A stretch of 64,000 bases of DNA, taken from the NCBI RefSeq assembly GCF_034432235.1, contig NZ_DAOUCJ010000031.1, forward strand, positions 1 through 64,000, given 5' to 3'. Shown here piece after piece: positions 1-8,177 of this stretch (position 1 is the first letter of the stretch; each line of letters starts with the position of its first letter). A program made the translations under genes and the position numbers. The notes below the pieces were generated by a model, which was given only the letters and a program-made list of their open reading frames with translations, had not been told where the DNA came from and searched no databases. Origin of the DNA: Thermoflexus sp. (GTDB taxonomy: Bacteria; Chloroflexota; Anaerolineae; Thermoflexales; Thermoflexaceae).

Positions 1-1
1 G

Positions 2-277
2 AACGGGAGACTTCCCTTAAGCCAGCGGGTTTTCCGTTGTGCGGCCTGCGGGCTGGAGGTGGATCGGGATCTCCACGCGGCCATCCACCTCCGCAATTAC
101 GGATTGGCTGTCCTAAACAGCTCTACCGCCAGTTCGGCGGGAAGGGACGCCTGTCGGGGTCCCCAGCCGGTCGAAGACCGGCTGGGGTGCCCCAGATCCC
201 TCTGGCGGCGGAACGGCCTTCGGGTCGAGGAAGCCGGAAGTGGCCGGTCATGGATTTCGCCCGGTGGGGCGAAATAA
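2..277 (+). CDS. tnpB: TnpB (IS200/IS605 OrfB) C-terminal part, 5' end outside window
   Basis: The reading frame starts outside the window and ends at TAA 275-277. It encodes NGRLPLSQRVFRCAACGLEV followed by DRDLHAAIHLRNYG, the end of the TnpB zinc ribbon (second CxxC) and the RuvC-III acidic residue block typical of IS605/IS607-type OrfB proteins. TnpB is an RNA-guided nuclease carried by these insertion sequences. About 91 residues are visible, with a tail after the catalytic block (SSTASSAGRDACRG and beyond) as is usual in the family. Whether the upstream part is intact cannot be judged here. The element points toward the fatty-acid gene block, whose first start codon lies about 90 bp downstream. 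Confidence 0.85.
   Translation, partial: NGRLPLSQRVFRCAACGLEVDRDLHAAIHLRNYGLAVLNSSTASSAGRDACRGPQPVEDRLGCPRSLWRRNGLRVEEAGSGRSWISPGGAK
120..277 (+). ncRNA. candidate omega RNA scaffold / right end of the TnpB element
   Basis: Two perfect hairpins lie in and at the end of the tnpB 3' region. One has a 12-bp stem (161-172 with 176-187, loop GAA). The other has a 9-bp stem (254-262 with 267-275, loop GGTG) that ends on the tnpB stop codon. In IS200/IS605 elements the guide RNA (omega/reRNA) is made from the 3' end of tnpB and its last hairpin marks the right end of the element. The hairpins are seen directly; the RNA role is inferred. The exact element boundary cannot be fixed without an empty-site comparison. 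Confidence 0.35.
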
Positions 278-366
278 ATGACGATGAGTTGCAGAACGGT
301 AGAACCTGTCCCGACAGAACGATCGTTCGCTGGATCATGATCCGAAGGGAGCAGGTGGGGGGAACC

Positions 367-1572
367 ATGGAGAAGAACGGTCGGGATCCGGTGATCGTAG
401 GGGCGGCGCGCACGCCCATTGGGAAACTGCTCGGGGGACTATCCCCGCTATCCGCTCCCCAGCTGGGCGCCGTTGCGGTCCGCGAGGCCATCCGCCGGGC
501 GGGCATCGATCCCCGCCAGATCGATGAGGTCATTATGGGCGAGGTGGTCCAGGCTGGCAGCGGCATGGCCCCGGCCCGCCAGGCGGCGGTCTTCGCCGGG
601 ATCCCATCGGAGGTCGGCGCGGTCACGGTGAACAAGGTCTGCGGCTCGGGGTTGAAGGCGGTGATGCTGGCGGCGCAGGCCATCCGGGCGGGCGATGCGG
701 ATCTCGTGGTGGCCGGCGGGATGGAGAGCATGAGCAACGCCCCCCATCTGATCCGCCTGCGCGCTGGGATGCGGTATGGCCATCTCCAAGCGGAGGATAG
801 CCTGATCGCGGATGGGCTGCGCTGCCCGTTCCACCAGGTGCTGATGGGGGAGCTGGCGGAGTTCATCGCCGATCAGTTCGAGGTCACCCGGGAGGAGATG
901 GACGCCTTCGCCCTGGAGAGCCACCGCAAGGCGGTCGCAGCCATCGATGCCGGCCGGTTCCGGGCGGAGATCGTGCCGGTGGAGGTGCCCGATGGCAAGG
1001 GAGGGACACGGGTGGTGGACACCGATGAGGGGCCCCGACGGGACACGTCCATGGAGGCCCTGGCCCGGCTCCGGCCGGCTTTCCGGCCCAACGGTCGTGT
1101 CACGGCCGGCAATTCCCCGGGTTTGAACGATGGCGCGGCCGCCGTGGTGGTGATGAGCCGGGCGAAGGCGGAGGCCATGGGGATCCCGCCGCTGGCCCGG
1201 ATTGTGGGCTACACGCAGGCGGCGGTCGACCCCCAATGGCTGTTCTACGCTCCGGCGAAAGCGATCCCCCGTTTGCTGGAGCGGGTCGGCTGGCGCTGGG
1301 AGGAGGTGGATCTCATCGAAATCAACGAGGCCTTCGCCGCTCAGGTCCTGGCCGACGCCAAAGCCATGGAGCAGCAGGGATACCGGTGGGACTGGAGCCG
1401 GGTGAATGTGAACGGCGGGGCCATCGCCCTGGGCCATCCAGTCGGCGCCAGCGGCGCCCGCATCCTGGTCACCCTGATCTACGCCCTGCGGGATCGCGGC
1501 CTGCGCCGCGGCATTGCCACCCTGTGCCTGGGGGGTGGCGAGGCCGTGGCCATGGCGGTGGAGATCGAGTGA
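367..1572 (+). CDS. acetyl-CoA C-acyltransferase (thiolase)
   Basis: 401-aa thiolase. It condenses two acetyl-CoA to acetoacetyl-CoA or cleaves 3-ketoacyl-CoA in the reverse direction. The nucleophile is Cys92 in NKVCGSGLKA; the C-terminal catalytic pair is His357 in GAIALGHPVGASG and Cys387 in TLCLGGGEA. The length matches the family. The frame stays open far upstream (to 37), but ATG 367 follows the purine-rich AGGTGGGGGGA and begins at the usual thiolase N-terminus. It heads a same-strand block with a 3-hydroxyacyl-CoA dehydrogenase (33 bp downstream) and an acyl-CoA dehydrogenase, consistent with beta-oxidation or a reversed butyryl-CoA route. No enoyl-CoA hydratase is present in the block. 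Confidence 0.93.
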   Translation: MEKNGRDPVIVGAARTPIGKLLGGLSPLSAPQLGAVAVREAIRRAGIDPRQIDEVIMGEVVQAGSGMAPARQAAVFAGIPSEVGAVTVNKVCGSGLKAVMLAAQAIRAGDADLVVAGGMESMSNAPHLIRLRAGMRYGHLQAEDSLIADGLRCPFHQVLMGELAEFIADQFEVTREEMDAFALESHRKAVAAIDAGRFRAEIVPVEVPDGKGGTRVVDTDEGPRRDTSMEALARLRPAFRPNGRVTAGNSPGLNDGAAAVVVMSRAKAEAMGIPPLARIVGYTQAAVDPQWLFYAPAKAIPRLLERVGWRWEEVDLIEINEAFAAQVLADAKAMEQQGYRWDWSRVNVNGGAIALGHPVGASGARILVTLIYALRDRGLRRGIATLCLGGGEAVAMAVEIE

Positions 1573-1605
1573 GGACTTGCACGGAACCCGCCGCAGGAGG
1601 CCATC

Positions 1606-2469
1606 ATGAACATCCGGGATGTGCGAACCATTGGGATAGTCGGTTGTGGTCTGATGGGCTCCGGGATCGCGGAAGTGTGCGCCCGCGCCGGCTTCCAGGT
1701 GATCGTCCGCGAGGTGAACCCGGAGCTCCTCCAGAAAGGCCTGGATCGCATCCGGGCTTCCATGGCGAAAGCGGTGGAGCGGGGGAAGCTGAGCGCCTCC
1801 GATATGGAGGCGGCCTGGGGCCGCATCCGGGGCACGCTGGATATGGCGGACTTCGGGGCCTGCGATCTGGTGATCGAAGCGGTGGTGGAGGACATGAACA
1901 CCAAGAAGGGGGTCTTCGCCGATCTCGATCGCATCTGCCCCCCCCATGCCGTCCTGGCCAGCAACACTTCCTCTCTCTCGATCACGGAGCTGGGGAGCGT
2001 CACCCGGCGTCCGGAGCGGGTGATCGGTTTCCATTTTTTCAACCCGGTTCCGGTGATGCCTCTGCTGGAGATCGTGGTGGGGCTGCAAACCGCCGAGGAA
2101 ACGGTGGCCCTGGGCCGGGCCCTGGCGGAGCGCCTGAACAAGACCGTGGTGATCTCCAAAGATCGTCCGGGGTTCATCGTCAATCGCCTGCTGATCCCTT
2201 ACCTGCTGGACGCCATCCGGCTCCTGGAGGAAGGCGTCGCGACCATGGAGGACATCGACACGGCGATCCGGCTGGGGCTGAACCATCCGATGGGCCCCTT
2301 CACCCTGATGGATTTCGTGGGGCTGGACACCCTGCTGTTCATCGCCGACGCGATGTTCGAGGAGTTCAAGGATCCCCGCTACGCCGCCCCGCCGTTGCTC
2401 CGCCGCATGGTGGCCGCCGGCTGGCTGGGCCGTAAGAGCGGACGAGGGTTCTACACGTATCCAGCGTGA
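1606..2469 (+). CDS. 3-hydroxyacyl-CoA (3-hydroxybutyryl-CoA) dehydrogenase
   Basis: 287-aa NAD(P)-dependent enzyme that interconverts 3-hydroxyacyl-CoA and 3-ketoacyl-CoA. The Rossmann motif GCGLMG lies at residues 13-18. The catalytic His143 is in the GFHFFNP signature, with SNTSS just before it and Glu155 after it. The C-terminal dimer domain (GFIVNRLLIPYL onward, then LNHPMGPFTLMD) is complete. The length is that of the short Hbd/PaaH type without a fused hydratase. GCAGGAGG lies just upstream of the ATG. It sits between thiolase and acyl-CoA dehydrogenase genes and probably shares their transcript. Confidence 0.93.
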   Translation: MNIRDVRTIGIVGCGLMGSGIAEVCARAGFQVIVREVNPELLQKGLDRIRASMAKAVERGKLSASDMEAAWGRIRGTLDMADFGACDLVIEAVVEDMNTKKGVFADLDRICPPHAVLASNTSSLSITELGSVTRRPERVIGFHFFNPVPVMPLLEIVVGLQTAEETVALGRALAERLNKTVVISKDRPGFIVNRLLIPYLLDAIRLLEEGVATMEDIDTAIRLGLNHPMGPFTLMDFVGLDTLLFIADAMFEEFKDPRYAAPPLLRRMVAAGWLGRKSGRGFYTYPA

Positions 2470-2518
2470 GAGCTCGATCGGGAGGATAGGACAACCTGAT
2501 GATTCGAGGAGGTTTGCG

Positions 2519-3715
2519 ATGGAGGTGGAGCTGCTTGCCCAGGCAGGGCTGAACTTCGAGCTCTCCGAAGAGCATCGCATGTTCCAGCAGGTGGTGCGGG
2601 AGTTCGCCCAGAAGGAGATCGCCCCGGTGGCCGCGCACTATGACGAGACGGGGGAGTTCCCATGGGAGACGGTGCGCAAGATGGCTGCCATGGGGCTGAT
2701 GGGCCTGGAGGTCCCCGAGGAATACGGCGGCCAGGGGCTGGACGCCATCGCCTCCGCCCTGGCGATGATCGAGATCGCCAAAGCCGACGCTGCCCACAGC
2801 GCGATCATGTCCGTCAACAACACCCTGTTCTGCTTCCCCATTCTCACCTTCGGCACGGAGGAGCAAAAGCGCAAATATGTGACCCCCGTGGCCAGCGGGC
2901 AGGCGATCGGCGCTTACGCCCTCACGGAGCCCCAATCCGGATCCGATGCCGCGGGCATGCGCACCCGCGCGGTGCGCAAAGGGGATGTCTATATCCTCAA
3001 CGGCCGCAAGTCCTGGATCACCAATGGGCCGGTGGCGGATTACATCGTCGTCTTCGCGATGACGGAGCCGGAGAAAAAGCATCACGGCATCAGCGCCTTC
3101 ATCATCGAGACGAACCGCCCGGGCTTCATCCGGGGCAAGAAAGAGGAGAAGCTGGGGATCCGGGCCAGCGCCACCTGTGAGATCTATCTGGACCACTATG
3201 AATGCCCGGTCGAGAACCGTCTGGGGGAGGAGGGGGAAGGCTTCCGGATCGCGATGACCACCCTGGACGCCGGGCGGGTGGGGATCGCGGCCCAGGCGGT
3301 GGGGATCGCCGAGGCCGCCTACGAGGCAGCGCTGGCCTGGGCGAAGCAGCGGGAGGCCTTCGGCCGCAAGATCGGGGAGTTCCAGGCCATCCAGTGGAAG
3401 CTGGCGGACATGCGGGTGAAGCTGGAGGCCGCCCGCCTGCTCACCCTGCAGGCGGCATGGAAACGGGAGCGGGCCAAGCGCACCGGGGAGCGCTACACCC
3501 TGGAGGCGGCCATGGCCAAGCTGTTCGCCAGCGAGGCCGCCCAGTGGATCACCTATGAGGCCATCCAGATCCATGGCGGCATGGGCTACAGCCGGGAGCT
3601 GCCGGTGGAGCGCTATTTCCGGGACGCCCGTATCACCACGATCTACGAAGGCACCAGCGAGATCCAGCGCCTGGTGATCGCCCGCCAGATCCTGGGGTTC
3701 AAAAGCAGCGTGTGA
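2519..3715 (+). CDS. acyl-CoA dehydrogenase
   Basis: 398-aa FAD-dependent acyl-CoA dehydrogenase that makes the 2,3-double bond of acyl-CoA and passes electrons to ETF. Family signatures seen are YALTEPQSGSDAAGM, the FAD/substrate loop SWITNGPVADY, and the C-terminal block GMGYSRELPVERYFRDAR. The catalytic base is Glu377 in IYEGTSEIQR, the position used by short- and medium-chain enzymes. ATG 2519 is preceded by a strong GAGGAGG site. No etfAB genes lie next to it, so the electron acceptor is encoded elsewhere. The chain-length preference cannot be read from sequence alone; a butyryl-CoA-like enzyme is likely. Confidence 0.92.
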   Translation: MEVELLAQAGLNFELSEEHRMFQQVVREFAQKEIAPVAAHYDETGEFPWETVRKMAAMGLMGLEVPEEYGGQGLDAIASALAMIEIAKADAAHSAIMSVNNTLFCFPILTFGTEEQKRKYVTPVASGQAIGAYALTEPQSGSDAAGMRTRAVRKGDVYILNGRKSWITNGPVADYIVVFAMTEPEKKHHGISAFIIETNRPGFIRGKKEEKLGIRASATCEIYLDHYECPVENRLGEEGEGFRIAMTTLDAGRVGIAAQAVGIAEAAYEAALAWAKQREAFGRKIGEFQAIQWKLADMRVKLEAARLLTLQAAWKRERAKRTGERYTLEAAMAKLFASEAAQWITYEAIQIHGGMGYSRELPVERYFRDARITTIYEGTSEIQRLVIARQILGFKSSV

Positions 3716-3748
3716 GGCCCATATCCTCCGGGGAGCGGAAGATCCGCC

Positions 3749-4801
3749 ATGAAGGCCATCGTTTTCTACCAGCACGGAGGTCCAGAGGTGTTGCAAGCGG
3801 CGGACCTTCCCACCCCTCACCCGGGGCCGGGCGAGGTGCAGGTCCGCGTCCATGCCTGTGCGATGAACCACCTGGATCTGTGGGTGCGGCGGGGGATCCC
3901 ATCCCTGCGGCTGGAGATGCCGCACATCCCGGGCTCGGATGTGGCCGGGGTGGTGACCGAAGTCGGCCCCGAGGTTTCCGGGATCCAGGTGGGGGATCGA
4001 GTGGTGGTGAACGCGACCCTGAGCTGCGGGCAGTGCGAGTTCTGCCTGCGGGGGGAGGACAACCGCTGCCGTCGGGGAGGCATCCTGGGCGAGCACGTGC
4101 GAGGGGGCTATGCCGAATACGTGGTGGTGCCGGCCCGCAATGTTTTGAAACTGCCGGAGGGCTTCCCCTTCGAGGAGGCGGCGGCGGCTTCCCTGGTCTT
4201 CCTCACCGCGTGGCACATGCTGATCACCCGGGGTGGCCTCCGGCCCGGGGAGGACGTGCTCATCGTGGGGGCTGGCGGGGGTGTGAACACGGCGGCCCTC
4301 CAGATCGCGAAGCTGGCGGGCGCGCGAGTGGCGGTGGTGGCCTCAAGCCCCGCGAAGGCGGAGCGGGCCCGCGCCCTGGGGGCGGATCACGTCATCGACC
4401 GCTCCCAGGAGCCGGACTGGTCCCGGGCGGTCTGGCAATGGACGGAGAGGCGGGGCGTGGATGTGGTGGTGGACAACGTGGGACAGGCCACCTGGATGAG
4501 GAGCATCCGCTGCCTGCGGCCTGGCGGGCGCCTGCTGGTGGTGGGGGCGACCTCCGGCCCGAACCCGGAGGATTTCGACATCCGGTATGTGTTCTCCCGA
4601 CAGATCAGCATCCTGGGCTCCACCATGGGGACCCAGCATGATTTCCGGATGGTGATGGGGTTGATCTTCGCCGGGCGGCTGCGGCCGGTGATCGACCGGG
4701 TTCTGCCGCTGACCCAGGAGGGAGCGCGGGAGGGCCACCGCCTGCTGGAGTCCGGGGCGGTCTTCGGGAAGATCGTCTTCGCGGTCGACGCGATCCGATG
4801 A
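3749..4801 (+). CDS. zinc-type alcohol dehydrogenase / quinone oxidoreductase family protein
   Basis: 350-aa medium-chain dehydrogenase/reductase. The N-terminal GroES-like domain holds the structural-zinc lobe with Cys93, Cys96, Cys99 and Cys107 (CGQCEFC then C). The cofactor domain has GAGGGVNTAALQIAKLAGA. The usual GHE catalytic-zinc signature is replaced by GSD near residues 62-64, as in several subgroups of this family, so the substrate (alcohol, enoyl-CoA or quinone) is uncertain. The stop overlaps the next gene's ATG (ATGA, 4798-4801). Its place behind an acyl-CoA dehydrogenase suggests a role in the same carbon pathway, which is inference. Confidence 0.85.
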   Translation: MKAIVFYQHGGPEVLQAADLPTPHPGPGEVQVRVHACAMNHLDLWVRRGIPSLRLEMPHIPGSDVAGVVTEVGPEVSGIQVGDRVVVNATLSCGQCEFCLRGEDNRCRRGGILGEHVRGGYAEYVVVPARNVLKLPEGFPFEEAAAASLVFLTAWHMLITRGGLRPGEDVLIVGAGGGVNTAALQIAKLAGARVAVVASSPAKAERARALGADHVIDRSQEPDWSRAVWQWTERRGVDVVVDNVGQATWMRSIRCLRPGGRLLVVGATSGPNPEDFDIRYVFSRQISILGSTMGTQHDFRMVMGLIFAGRLRPVIDRVLPLTQEGAREGHRLLESGAVFGKIVFAVDAIR

Positions 4802-5196
4802 CCCGATGGCGACGCCTCCCTGGAGCCCTGTGGCTGCTGTATTTCGCCCTGCGCAACGGGGTGCGGGCCGTCTACTATCTGGGAATGATCCCTCCGGCAT
4901 GGGCGGAGGAGGGCCTCCACGGGCCCTGGACTTACCTGGGGGTGGCTGCGCTGATCTGGGCGCTGGCCTTCGGGGCGGCCGCTGGCTTCTGGTGGCGAAG
5001 CGGATCACCGGCCGCTCGCTGGATCCTGGGAGGGATGCTTCTCTATCAGGTCCATATCTGGGCCCATCGCCTCTTTCTGATGCGAAGCCCCTTCATCGCC
5101 GGAAGCCATGGCTTCGCCCTGCTGATCAGCCTGCTCACGCTCCTGCTCACCATCGGAGCGCTTGGAGGAATCCCGTGGCCCCGCCGCGGAGCGTAA
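4798..5196 (+). CDS. small multi-pass membrane protein, unknown function
   Basis: 132-aa protein with about four hydrophobic segments (near residues 8-30, 46-66, 73-92 and 104-123). The N-terminus is basic (MTRWRRLPGALW) and the C-terminus is WPRRGA. No family was recognised. The ATG overlaps the preceding dehydrogenase stop by 4 nt, so the two are almost certainly translated together. It contains a conserved-looking HIWAHRLFLM segment whose two His residues near the membrane could bind metal or heme, but this is speculation. Confidence 0.7.
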   Translation: MTRWRRLPGALWLLYFALRNGVRAVYYLGMIPPAWAEEGLHGPWTYLGVAALIWALAFGAAAGFWWRSGSPAARWILGGMLLYQVHIWAHRLFLMRSPFIAGSHGFALLISLLTLLLTIGALGGIPWPRRGA

Positions 5197-5238
5197 AGGT
5201 TTTCGGTGGTCCTGCCGTTCCGTACAGGAGGTGAAGAA

Positions 5239-5550
5239 GTGCAGATGCGATCCATCGCGGAGCTGGCCGAAGCGGTGGAGCGGGATCCGGAGCTGGCCCG
5301 TCAGATCCGGGAGGATCCAGCGGGGGCGCTTCGAAAGCTGGCCATGCCCGAGCCGCTCCAGTCGGATGTGTGGATTTATCGCATGGTGGTGGGAGCCCTG
5401 GGCGCGATTGGCCTGGCGGCGATCCTGGGCGCGCTGATCCTGACGGCGATGGGAAGGGGAGGAGATCAAATCCCCGCGGTAGTGACGGCCCTGGGATCTG
5501 CCGCGATCGGCGCCCTGGCCGGGCTGCTGGCTCCATCCCCCCGGGAGTAA
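5239..5550 (+). CDS. small two-helix membrane protein with soluble N-terminal helix
   Basis: About 103 aa from GTG 5239 (or 101 aa from ATG 5245). The site AGGAGGTG at 5226-5233 fits both starts and argues against any upstream start. Residues 1-45 form an acidic/basic amphipathic segment (RSIAELAEAVERDPELARQI) followed by two hydrophobic helices separated by GRGGDQIP. No family was recognised. The N-terminal pattern (short helix, then EDPAGALRKL) loosely resembles leader regions of nif11/NHLP-type precursors, but there is no cleavage motif or modification enzyme nearby. It ends just before a bidirectional terminator. Confidence 0.65.
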   Translation: MQMRSIAELAEAVERDPELARQIREDPAGALRKLAMPEPLQSDVWIYRMVVGALGAIGLAAILGALILTAMGRGGDQIPAVVTALGSAAIGALAGLLAPSPRE

Positions 5551-5580
5551 CCGATCGGCCGGGCCTGTTATCGGACAGGG

Positions 5581-5616
5581 AAAAGAAGGGGGCGCCCCAG
5601 CGAGGGCGCCCCCTTT
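5581..5616. terminator. bidirectional rho-independent terminator
   Basis: A perfect 10-bp GC-only stem (5588-5597 with 5604-5613) with loop CAGCGA. It is followed by TTT on the + strand and by TTCTTTT on the - strand. It lies between the convergent ends at 5550 (+) and 5664 (-) and can stop transcription from both sides. Confidence 0.85.
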
Positions 5617-5663
5617 CTGGCCTTCGTCGACGGATCGATGGGGGAAGCTTCCACCCGGTCTCT

Positions 5664-6881
5664 TCAGCCTTCCAGCACCTCCTGGATCTGATCCAGCGCC
5701 CAGTCCAGGTCTTCGCGGGAGATCACCAGGGGCGGGGCGAAGCGGAGGATGTGTTCGTGGGTGTCTTTCACCAGTATGCCCCGTTCCTTCAGGGCCTCGG
5801 CGAAACGCCGCGCCCCGCCGGCCTCGGGATGGAGCTCAATGCCGATGAGCAAACCGCGGCCGCGCACTTCTTTGACGTAGGGGCTGCGGATCGCCCGCAG
5901 GCGCTCCATCGCTTGCTCGCCCAGGGCCGCTGCGCGCTCCGGCAGACCTTCCTCCACGATCACCCGTAACGCCTCCCGGGCCACCGCGGCGGCCAGCGGG
6001 TTGCCCCCGAAGGTGCTCCCATGATCGCCCGGCCGGAACACACCCAGGATCTCCCGTCGGGAGACCACCGCGGAGATCGGCAGCACGCCCCCGCCGAGGG
6101 CCTTGCCCAGGATCACCATATCGGGCTGCACGTCCTCCCACCAGGAGGCCAGCAGTCTGCCGGTTCGCCCCAGGCCGGTCTGGATCTCATCGGCGATGAA
6201 GAGCACGTTGTGCCGGCGGCAGATCTCGGCGGCCCGGGCCAGATATCCGGGCGGCGGCACCCGCACGCCCCCTTCGCCCTGGATCGGCTCCACCAGGAAC
6301 GCGACGGTGTTCGGGGTGATCGCCCGCTCCAGGGCTTCCGCATCCCCATATGGGATGCTCACGAAGCCGGGGGTGTAAGGGCCGAAGTCTTCCCGATACT
6401 GGGGCACCGTGGAGAAGCTGATGATGGTGGTGGTCCGGCCGTGGAAATTTCCCTCGCACACGATGATCTCCGCCTGATCCCGCGGGACGCCCTTTACCCG
6501 GTAACCCCATTTGCGGGCCGTCTTGATGGCGGTCTCTACGGCCTCGGCCCCGGTGTTCATCGGCAAGGCCTTCTCATATCCCAGCAGCTCACACAGCTCC
6601 TTCAGGAAGGGGCCGAGCTGGTCGTTGCGGAAAGCCCGGGAGGTGAGGGTCACCCGCCCGGCCTGCTCGATCAGGGCCCGGATGATGCGGGGATGCCGGT
6701 GGCCCTGGTTCAGCGCCGAATAGCCGCTCAGGCCGTCCAGATAGCGGCGCCCTTCCACATCATACACCCATACCCCTTCCGCCCACGCGATGACCACATC
6801 GATGGGTTGATAATTGGGGGCGCTGTAAGTGTCCTCCATTTCGATGTAATCTGCAGATCGAAGCAAGGTCGGCGTCGACAT
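5664..6881 (-). CDS. rocD: ornithine--oxo-acid aminotransferase
   Basis: 405-aa class III PLP aminotransferase that converts ornithine and 2-oxoglutarate to glutamate semialdehyde and glutamate. Characteristic RocD stretches are SAPNYQPIDVV at the N-terminus, NTGAEAVETAIKTARKW, NFHGRT at 145-150, DEIQTGLGRTGR from 231, and the Schiff-base Lys260 in VILGKALGGG. The length is typical. The start is preceded by AGGAGG. It follows thiI by 36 nt on the same strand and is probably co-transcribed with it, without an obvious functional link. Confidence 0.93.
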   Translation of the reverse strand: MSTPTLLRSADYIEMEDTYSAPNYQPIDVVIAWAEGVWVYDVEGRRYLDGLSGYSALNQGHRHPRIIRALIEQAGRVTLTSRAFRNDQLGPFLKELCELLGYEKALPMNTGAEAVETAIKTARKWGYRVKGVPRDQAEIIVCEGNFHGRTTTIISFSTVPQYREDFGPYTPGFVSIPYGDAEALERAITPNTVAFLVEPIQGEGGVRVPPPGYLARAAEICRRHNVLFIADEIQTGLGRTGRLLASWWEDVQPDMVILGKALGGGVLPISAVVSRREILGVFRPGDHGSTFGGNPLAAAVAREALRVIVEEGLPERAAALGEQAMERLRAIRSPYVKEVRGRGLLIGIELHPEAGGARRFAEALKERGILVKDTHEHILRFAPPLVISREDLDWALDQIQEVLEG

Positions 6882-6917
6882 GATGGCCTCCTGGTGAAGG
6901 GGAAGTTCAGCTGCGCG

Positions 6918-8123
6918 CTATGGTGTGGTCCAGCGGTGAACCGAAGGCATGGGCGCTGGATCGCTCACCGGGACGCGCATGGCCTGGCCCAGCGCCTGCT
7001 GCACCAGCTCCTCCATCCTCACCCGGCCTTCGATCTCCCGAACGGTCTCCAGGGAGGGGCGGGTGATGACCCGGGGGGGCATCAAGAACTGACAGCAATC
7101 TTCGCCGGGCAGGATCGAGAGCTCATAGGTTCCGATGGCCCGCGCCCGATCGATGATCTCCACCTTATCCAGCCCGATGAGGGGCCGCAGGATCGGCATG
7201 GCCGCCGCGTCCTCAATCGCCGTCAGGCTTTCTAAAGTTTGAGAGGCCACCTGTCCCAGGGAATCCCCGGTGACCAGGGCTAGCCCGCCTTCCTGTCGGG
7301 TGAGGGCTTCCGCCACCCGCACCATCAGCCGACGGTAAAGGATCAGGCGATAGGGCGCGGGGGCGGCCAGGACGATGGCCCGCTGAGGCTCTCCGATGGG
7401 CACCACATACAGCCAGGACGGCATCCCATAAGGGCGCATCTGACGGACGATGGCCATCGCCTTCGCCTCCGAGGCCGCCCAATCCCCGAAGGGCCCACTG
7501 TGGAAATGGATGGGGATCACCTCGCAGCCCCGTTTCAGCATGAAGTAACCCGCCACAGGGGAGTCGATGCCGCCGGAGAGCAGCAGGCCCACCCGCCCGC
7601 TCACCCCCACCGGCAATCCCCCGGGGCCTCGATGGCGGGCGAAGTAAATGAGGGCGGTGTTGGTGGCGATTTCGATGTAGGCCACCCAGGCTGGCTCCTC
7701 GAGATCCACCCGCCAGCCCGTCTGGCGCTGGATCGCTGCGCCGATGTGCCGCTCGATCTCCTGGGAGGTCAGGGGGAACGATTTATCCGCGCGGGAGGCT
7801 CGAACACAGAAAGAGGGCACAGGCTCGGAGGGGAGGTGGCGAAGAACGATCTCCGTAATGACGTGGAGGTCTTTCGCGGCAGGGATCGCCGGGGCGAAAT
7901 AGGCGATCCCGAACACGGTGCGAAGGCGCTCGACCCAGATCGCCTCCGGGATCGGGCGCGGAAGGCGAACGAGGAGCCGTCCGGGCAGACGCTCCACCGA
8001 AGCAGGCCCGATATCCTGCAGGCGCTCCTCGATCCGCCGGGCCAGCATCCGCTCGAAGAAGCCCCGATTATGACCTTTCAGCCCGATCTCTGCGTAATGC
8101 ACCACCGCATACCGGCTGTCCAT
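6918..8123 (-). CDS. thiI: tRNA 4-thiouridine synthase ThiI (without rhodanese domain)
   Basis: 401 aa from ATG 8123, which has GAGGAAG 6 nt upstream; the frame runs 18 codons further but without a ribosome site. The N-terminal ferredoxin-like region and THUMP domain span about residues 60-165. The PP-loop ATP pyrophosphatase motif SGGIDS is at 183-188. The protein adenylates U8 of tRNA for thiolation and may also supply sulfur to thiamine synthesis. It stops after the AANH domain, so the C-terminal rhodanese domain of the E. coli protein is absent, as in many bacteria and archaea. The CC pair in GEDCCQFL near residue 345 is the sort of cysteine those short forms have. Confidence 0.92.
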   Translation of the reverse strand: MDSRYAVVHYAEIGLKGHNRGFFERMLARRIEERLQDIGPASVERLPGRLLVRLPRPIPEAIWVERLRTVFGIAYFAPAIPAAKDLHVITEIVLRHLPSEPVPSFCVRASRADKSFPLTSQEIERHIGAAIQRQTGWRVDLEEPAWVAYIEIATNTALIYFARHRGPGGLPVGVSGRVGLLLSGGIDSPVAGYFMLKRGCEVIPIHFHSGPFGDWAASEAKAMAIVRQMRPYGMPSWLYVVPIGEPQRAIVLAAPAPYRLILYRRLMVRVAEALTRQEGGLALVTGDSLGQVASQTLESLTAIEDAAAMPILRPLIGLDKVEIIDRARAIGTYELSILPGEDCCQFLMPPRVITRPSLETVREIEGRVRMEELVQQALGQAMRVPVSDPAPMPSVHRWTTP

Positions 8124-8177
8124 GGCGCCTTCCTCAGCGATTCCGGGTCCTCGGGCACTCGCCCCGACCCATTGCAC

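Noticed and set aside
448..2580. Long antisense open frame (710 codons) over the thiolase and dehydrogenase genes
   Set aside because: It is a shadow caused by GC-rich third codon positions. Its product is low-complexity (His/Arg/Pro-rich) with no family match, while the + strand genes have clear active sites and ribosome sites.
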